From an uncultured Anaerotruncus sp. (GTDB lineage: Bacteria > Bacillota > Clostridia > Oscillospirales > Ruminococcaceae): a DNA stretch of 64,000 bases. Of this stretch, positions 61,854 to 64,000 are shown piece after piece. A program made the translations under genes and the position numbers. The stretch lies in NCBI GenBank assembly GCA_944385965.1, contig CALWZG010000057.1, positions 1 to 64,000 of the forward strand. The letters are read 5' to 3'. Every line of letters begins with the position of its first letter. Position 1 is the stretch's first letter. The notes under the pieces were generated by a model. The model was not told where the DNA came from, searched no databases, and saw only the letters and a program-made list of their open reading frames with translations.

Positions 61854-61905
61854 TTTCTACATAATGTAGTAACAAAATTCTACTACATTATGTAGAAAGT
61901 GTCAA
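61854..61905 (-). promoter_or_regulatory. Promoter overlapped by a doubled BlaI-type operator
   Basis: On the minus strand TTGACA (61900-61905) and TAGAAT (61877-61882) are spaced by 17. Lying over them is a perfect inverted repeat with 18-base arms, TTTCTACATAATGTAGTA (61854-61871) and its complement (61881-61898), 9 bases apart. Each arm contains TACATAATGTAGTA, close to the BlaI/MecI dyad (TACTACA-n-TGTAGTA type). The arrangement suggests two repressor dimers blocking the promoter. Confidence 0.85.
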
Positions 61906-62032
61906 GACCTGGAACTTTACCATTTTTTATGATACAATAACCATAAAGTGGCTGCCGCACAGTCGCCAGACCACTTATACAGCAGAACGATTGATTCCCC
62001 TGAGAGGATTCAACGGAAAGGAAGATTTTAGA

Positions 62033-62404
62033 ATGACTGTATTTAATCACTTTAACTTTAATGTGCTGGACTTGGAGAAAAGCTTGAAGTTTTACCAGGA
62101 GGCGCTGAATCTGCGCCCGGTTCAGGAGAAGAATGCGGAGGATGGTTCCTTTAAACTGGTTTATCTGGGAGACGAGGCAGGAACTCCCTTTTCCCTGGAG
62201 CTGACCTGGCTGCGGGACCGGAAGGAACCCTATAACCTGGGGGATTTGGAATACCATCTGGCGTTTGTAACCGATGAATATGATAAGCTCCATGAAAAGC
62301 ATCAGGCTATGGGTGTCATCTGCTATGAGAATCCCGCTATGGGTATCTATTTCATCCATGACCCGGATGGATATTGGATTGAAATTGTGCCAAGCAAGAA
62401 TTGA
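62033..62404 (+). CDS. gloA: Glyoxalase I (lactoylglutathione lyase family)
   Basis: A 123-residue vicinal-oxygen-chelate protein. Metal-binding positions are the first His in NHFNFNVLDLEKSLKFY, Glu in SLELTWLRD, His in DLEYHLAFVTDEYD, and Glu in DGYWIEIVPS. It isomerises the hemithioacetal of methylglyoxal; whether the thiol is glutathione or another is unknown. The ATG at 62033 follows AAAGGAAG. It is followed by a GNAT gene two bases after its stop. Confidence 0.87.
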   Translation: MTVFNHFNFNVLDLEKSLKFYQEALNLRPVQEKNAEDGSFKLVYLGDEAGTPFSLELTWLRDRKEPYNLGDLEYHLAFVTDEYDKLHEKHQAMGVICYENPAMGIYFIHDPDGYWIEIVPSKN

Positions 62405-62405
62405 G

Positions 62406-62849
62406 ATGGGCGAAATCCGGGAAATTCGGCCAGGTGAGGCCCCGGCCCTAGCTGATTTATGGCTGGAGGCCAGCAAGCAGGCCCATAGCTTTATTCCCCT
62501 CTCTTATTGGGAATCCCAAAAGCCTTTTGTGGAGTCCTGTTTTTTAAAACCGAAGGTCAAGACGTTGGTCTGGGACTCCTCAGGGTGTTTGATGGGTTTC
62601 CTGTCCCTGTTGAATGAAGAATGGATAGGGGCTTTGTTTGTGTCCCCAAACTATCAAGGGCAGGGGATAGGAGGCAGTCTGTTGGAAGCCTGTAAAGAAA
62701 AAAGCTCTCAGTTGGCCTTGGCGGTTTACACGGAAAACAGCAAAGCCTGCTCCTTTTATGAGCGGCATGGCTTCCAGACGAGGGAGAAACGGATGAGCCA
62801 GCAGCCCCCTCATCTGGAGCGTGTCTACCATTGGAATCGGGAAAGATAG
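62406..62849 (+). CDS. GNAT-family N-acetyltransferase
   Basis: A 147-residue acetyltransferase. The acetyl-CoA loop is LFVSPNYQGQGIGGSLLEAC (about residues 80-100), followed by LAVYTENSKACSFYERHGF, the usual C-terminal strand-helix. It is similar in layout to YjaB-type enzymes. The substrate is unknown. The ATG at 62406 lies two bases after the glyoxalase stop, so the two genes are cotranscribed. Confidence 0.85.
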   Translation: MGEIREIRPGEAPALADLWLEASKQAHSFIPLSYWESQKPFVESCFLKPKVKTLVWDSSGCLMGFLSLLNEEWIGALFVSPNYQGQGIGGSLLEACKEKSSQLALAVYTENSKACSFYERHGFQTREKRMSQQPPHLERVYHWNRER

Positions 62850-62895
62850 ATAATGCGGCAGATTCACTGGATTTGCCTGGGAGTTTGCCCATAAA

Positions 62896-62927
62896 GAAAA
62901 CCCATTCGCTCCGGCGAATGGGTTTTC
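62896..62927. terminator. Hairpin between convergent GNAT and carbonic-anhydrase-like genes
   Basis: A perfect 14-bp stem GAAAACCCATTCGC / GCGAATGGGTTTTC with a 4-base loop and T/A-rich flanks in both directions. Confidence 0.85.
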
Positions 62928-62973
62928 ATCATACATATTTTAAAAGTTTGGTTGGACAAAAGAAGTCCAGGGC

Positions 62974-63468
62974 TTATAGTTCCCAATTGCAGGGCAGCTC
63001 CATCAGCTCTATGTAATGGGCAGCGGAAGCGGCGTTTTTGCGCAGCTCCTCCGGTTTGATTGCCCGCTTGACCTGAGCGGGGCGCCCCATGGCCACCGAG
63101 TTATCTGGAATCACGGTTTTTCCGGTTACCAGAGACCCAGCCCCAATCAGGCAATTCTTCCCGATTTTGGCCCCGCTGAGGACGGTGGAGCCCATCCCAA
63201 TCAAGGTTCCGTCCCCGATTTCACACCCATGCAAAATGGCTCCATGGCCTACCGTAACCCCATCCCCAATCACCAAGGGATTGCCCCGGTCGGTATGAAG
63301 TACACAGCAGTCCTGAATGTTGGTGCCAGCTCCAATTTGGATGGGTTCAATGTCCCCCCGGGCCACCGCGTTGAACCACAGACAGCTTTTTTCCCCGATG
63401 GTCACATCCCCAGAAGCCACAGCCCCCTTCATAAGCCTGGCGGTGGGGTGAATAACAGGTTTTACCAT
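62974..63468 (-). CDS. Gamma-carbonic-anhydrase-like hexapeptide-repeat protein
   Basis: A 164-residue left-handed beta-helix protein of the YrdA/PaaY group. Repeats such as GDVTIGEKSCLWFNAVARGD, IGAGTNIQDCCVLHTD and IGDGVTVGHGAILHG place the three metal-binding His residues (LHTD, GHGAILHG). It may hydrate CO2 or be an acyltransferase-like protein; members are often catalytically silent. The ATG at 63468 follows AAAGGAGG with 8-base spacing; the TTG six bases upstream is too close. It is followed by a convergent terminator. Confidence 0.9.
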   Translation of the reverse strand: MVKPVIHPTARLMKGAVASGDVTIGEKSCLWFNAVARGDIEPIQIGAGTNIQDCCVLHTDRGNPLVIGDGVTVGHGAILHGCEIGDGTLIGMGSTVLSGAKIGKNCLIGAGSLVTGKTVIPDNSVAMGRPAQVKRAIKPEELRKNAASAAHYIELMELPCNWEL

Positions 63469-63489
63469 TCCCAATTCCTCCTTTGAGAT

Positions 63490-63981
63490 TCAGTAGTTGG
63501 AACCGCCCGCCAAAGACTCATCCTGGTCAATCCAAGCTTTGGCAACATCAATCACCCGGTATTCATCCTGGGTATCCCGAACGATGACGGTGGAAATTCC
63601 GGCGTTAATAATCAGACGGGTACACATGGAGCAGGGGCAGGCGTTTTTCACATAGCTTCCGTCGCTCATTTCCTTGCCTACCAGATATAAGGTGGCGCCC
63701 AGCATATCCACTCTGGCGGCGTGGATGATGGCGTTCATCTCCGCGTGAACCGACCGGCACAGCTCATAACGTTCCCCTCTGGGAACGTTCAGTTTGGCTC
63801 TGGTGCAGTAGCCAAGGTCGGAGCAATTTTCCCGTCCGCGGGGAGCGCCCACATATCCGGTGGATACGATTTGGTCGTTCTTCACGATAATGGCCCCGAA
63901 GTTTCGCCGCAGACAGGTGCCTCGCTCGGCCACAGTTTCCGCGATATCCAAATAATAATTGATTTTATCTCGTCTTGTCAT
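63490..63981 (-). CDS. dCMP deaminase / cytidine-deaminase-like protein (ComEB type)
   Basis: A 163-residue zinc deaminase. The zinc and catalytic motif is SVHAEMNAIIHAA (HAE), with the Cys pair in NACPCSMCTRLIINAG. RRNFGAIIVKNDQIVSTGYVG and a further Cys region (ENCSDLGYC) fit dCMP deaminases, which feed dUMP to thymidylate synthesis. I use the ATG at 63981; another in-frame ATG at 63993 has its AAAGG directly abutting it. The upstream region is cut by the window edge. The next gene starts 22 bases later on the same strand. Confidence 0.88.
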   Translation of the reverse strand: MTRRDKINYYLDIAETVAERGTCLRRNFGAIIVKNDQIVSTGYVGAPRGRENCSDLGYCTRAKLNVPRGERYELCRSVHAEMNAIIHAARVDMLGATLYLVGKEMSDGSYVKNACPCSMCTRLIINAGISTVIVRDTQDEYRVIDVAKAWIDQDESLAGGSNY

Positions 63982-64000
63982 ATTGCTTTCCATCCTTTAT

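Noticed and set aside
1..64000. CRISPR arrays, rRNA genes, insertion sequences, prophage or integrase genes
   Set aside because: No direct-repeat arrays, no rRNA-like sequence, and no transposase or integrase motifs were seen in any frame.

Overview
The window reads as a contiguous piece of chromosome from a spore-forming, Gram-positive Clostridia-type anaerobe. The evidence is a complete spoIIA operon (spoIIAA-spoIIAB-sigF), a spoIVFA/spoIVFB-like pair, AGGAGG-type ribosome sites with frequent GTG/TTG starts, lipoprotein and sortase signals, and a HrcA/CIRCE-controlled clpB. The moderately GC-rich coding style suggests a gut Oscillospirales-like genome; that placement is inference. I see no rRNA, CRISPR array, insertion sequence or prophage.

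Layout. 1-3.7 kb: histidine operon hisC(partial)-B-H-A-F-IE with overlapping genes, then a nitroreductase. 4.3-10.4 kb: purine catabolism, with a GntR regulator divergent from guaD-xdhA-xdhB-xdhC. 10.5-15.1 kb: ridA, valS, folC. 15.2-16.7 kb: spoIIA operon. 17-18.5 kb (minus strand): aroF-type DAHP synthase behind a tyrosine-codon leader peptide and a terminator. 18.6-25.5 kb: aldo/keto reductase, an unknown gene, spoIVFA/FB-like pair, PilZ protein, B12-binding radical SAM protein plus DUF2344 protein, rplS. 25.6-26.8 kb: NPDTG-anchored surface protein. 26.8-27.7 kb: AT-rich gap. 27.7-31.7 kb: mglBAC-type sugar ABC transporter. 31.9-38.4 kb: a small repeat-bearing membrane protein, a two-component system, a GntP-family permease and an amidase. 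38.5-42.2 kb (minus): GntR(YtrA-like)/ABC exporter operon. 42.4-49.8 kb: class B sortase, mutY, citrate synthase, MATE pump, SseB-like protein, ROK regulator. 49.9-52.7 kb: selD with an in-frame UGA, a DMT permease, tRNA-Leu(CAA), and a Cys-rich protein with a possible sigma-K promoter. 52.8-55.4 kb (minus): type III PLP decarboxylase and an AGCS symporter. 55.6-58.3 kb: clpB. 58.4-61.9 kb (minus): M20 peptidase, and a BlaI regulator with an M56-M23 fusion membrane protease. 62-64 kb: glyoxalase, GNAT acetyltransferase, gamma-carbonic-anhydrase-like protein, dCMP deaminase.

The least ordinary items are these. (1) selD is a selenoprotein gene: the true start lies upstream at 49902 and codon 18 is UGA, followed by a SECIS-like hairpin. 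(2) aroF has a classical attenuator: promoter, a 32-residue leader peptide with a Tyr-Tyr-Tyr-Cys-Leu-Tyr run, and a terminator whose 5' arm can pair with leader sequence. (3) A BlaR1-like M56 protease carries a C-terminal M23 domain and a 17-residue stretch matching the Na+-binding segment of oxaloacetate decarboxylase beta subunits, under a doubled BlaI-type operator. (4) A class B sortase appears to be a lipoprotein. Selenophosphate synthesis and the xanthine-dehydrogenase-type enzyme in one window raise the possibility of a selenium-dependent molybdenum hydroxylase; this is inference only.
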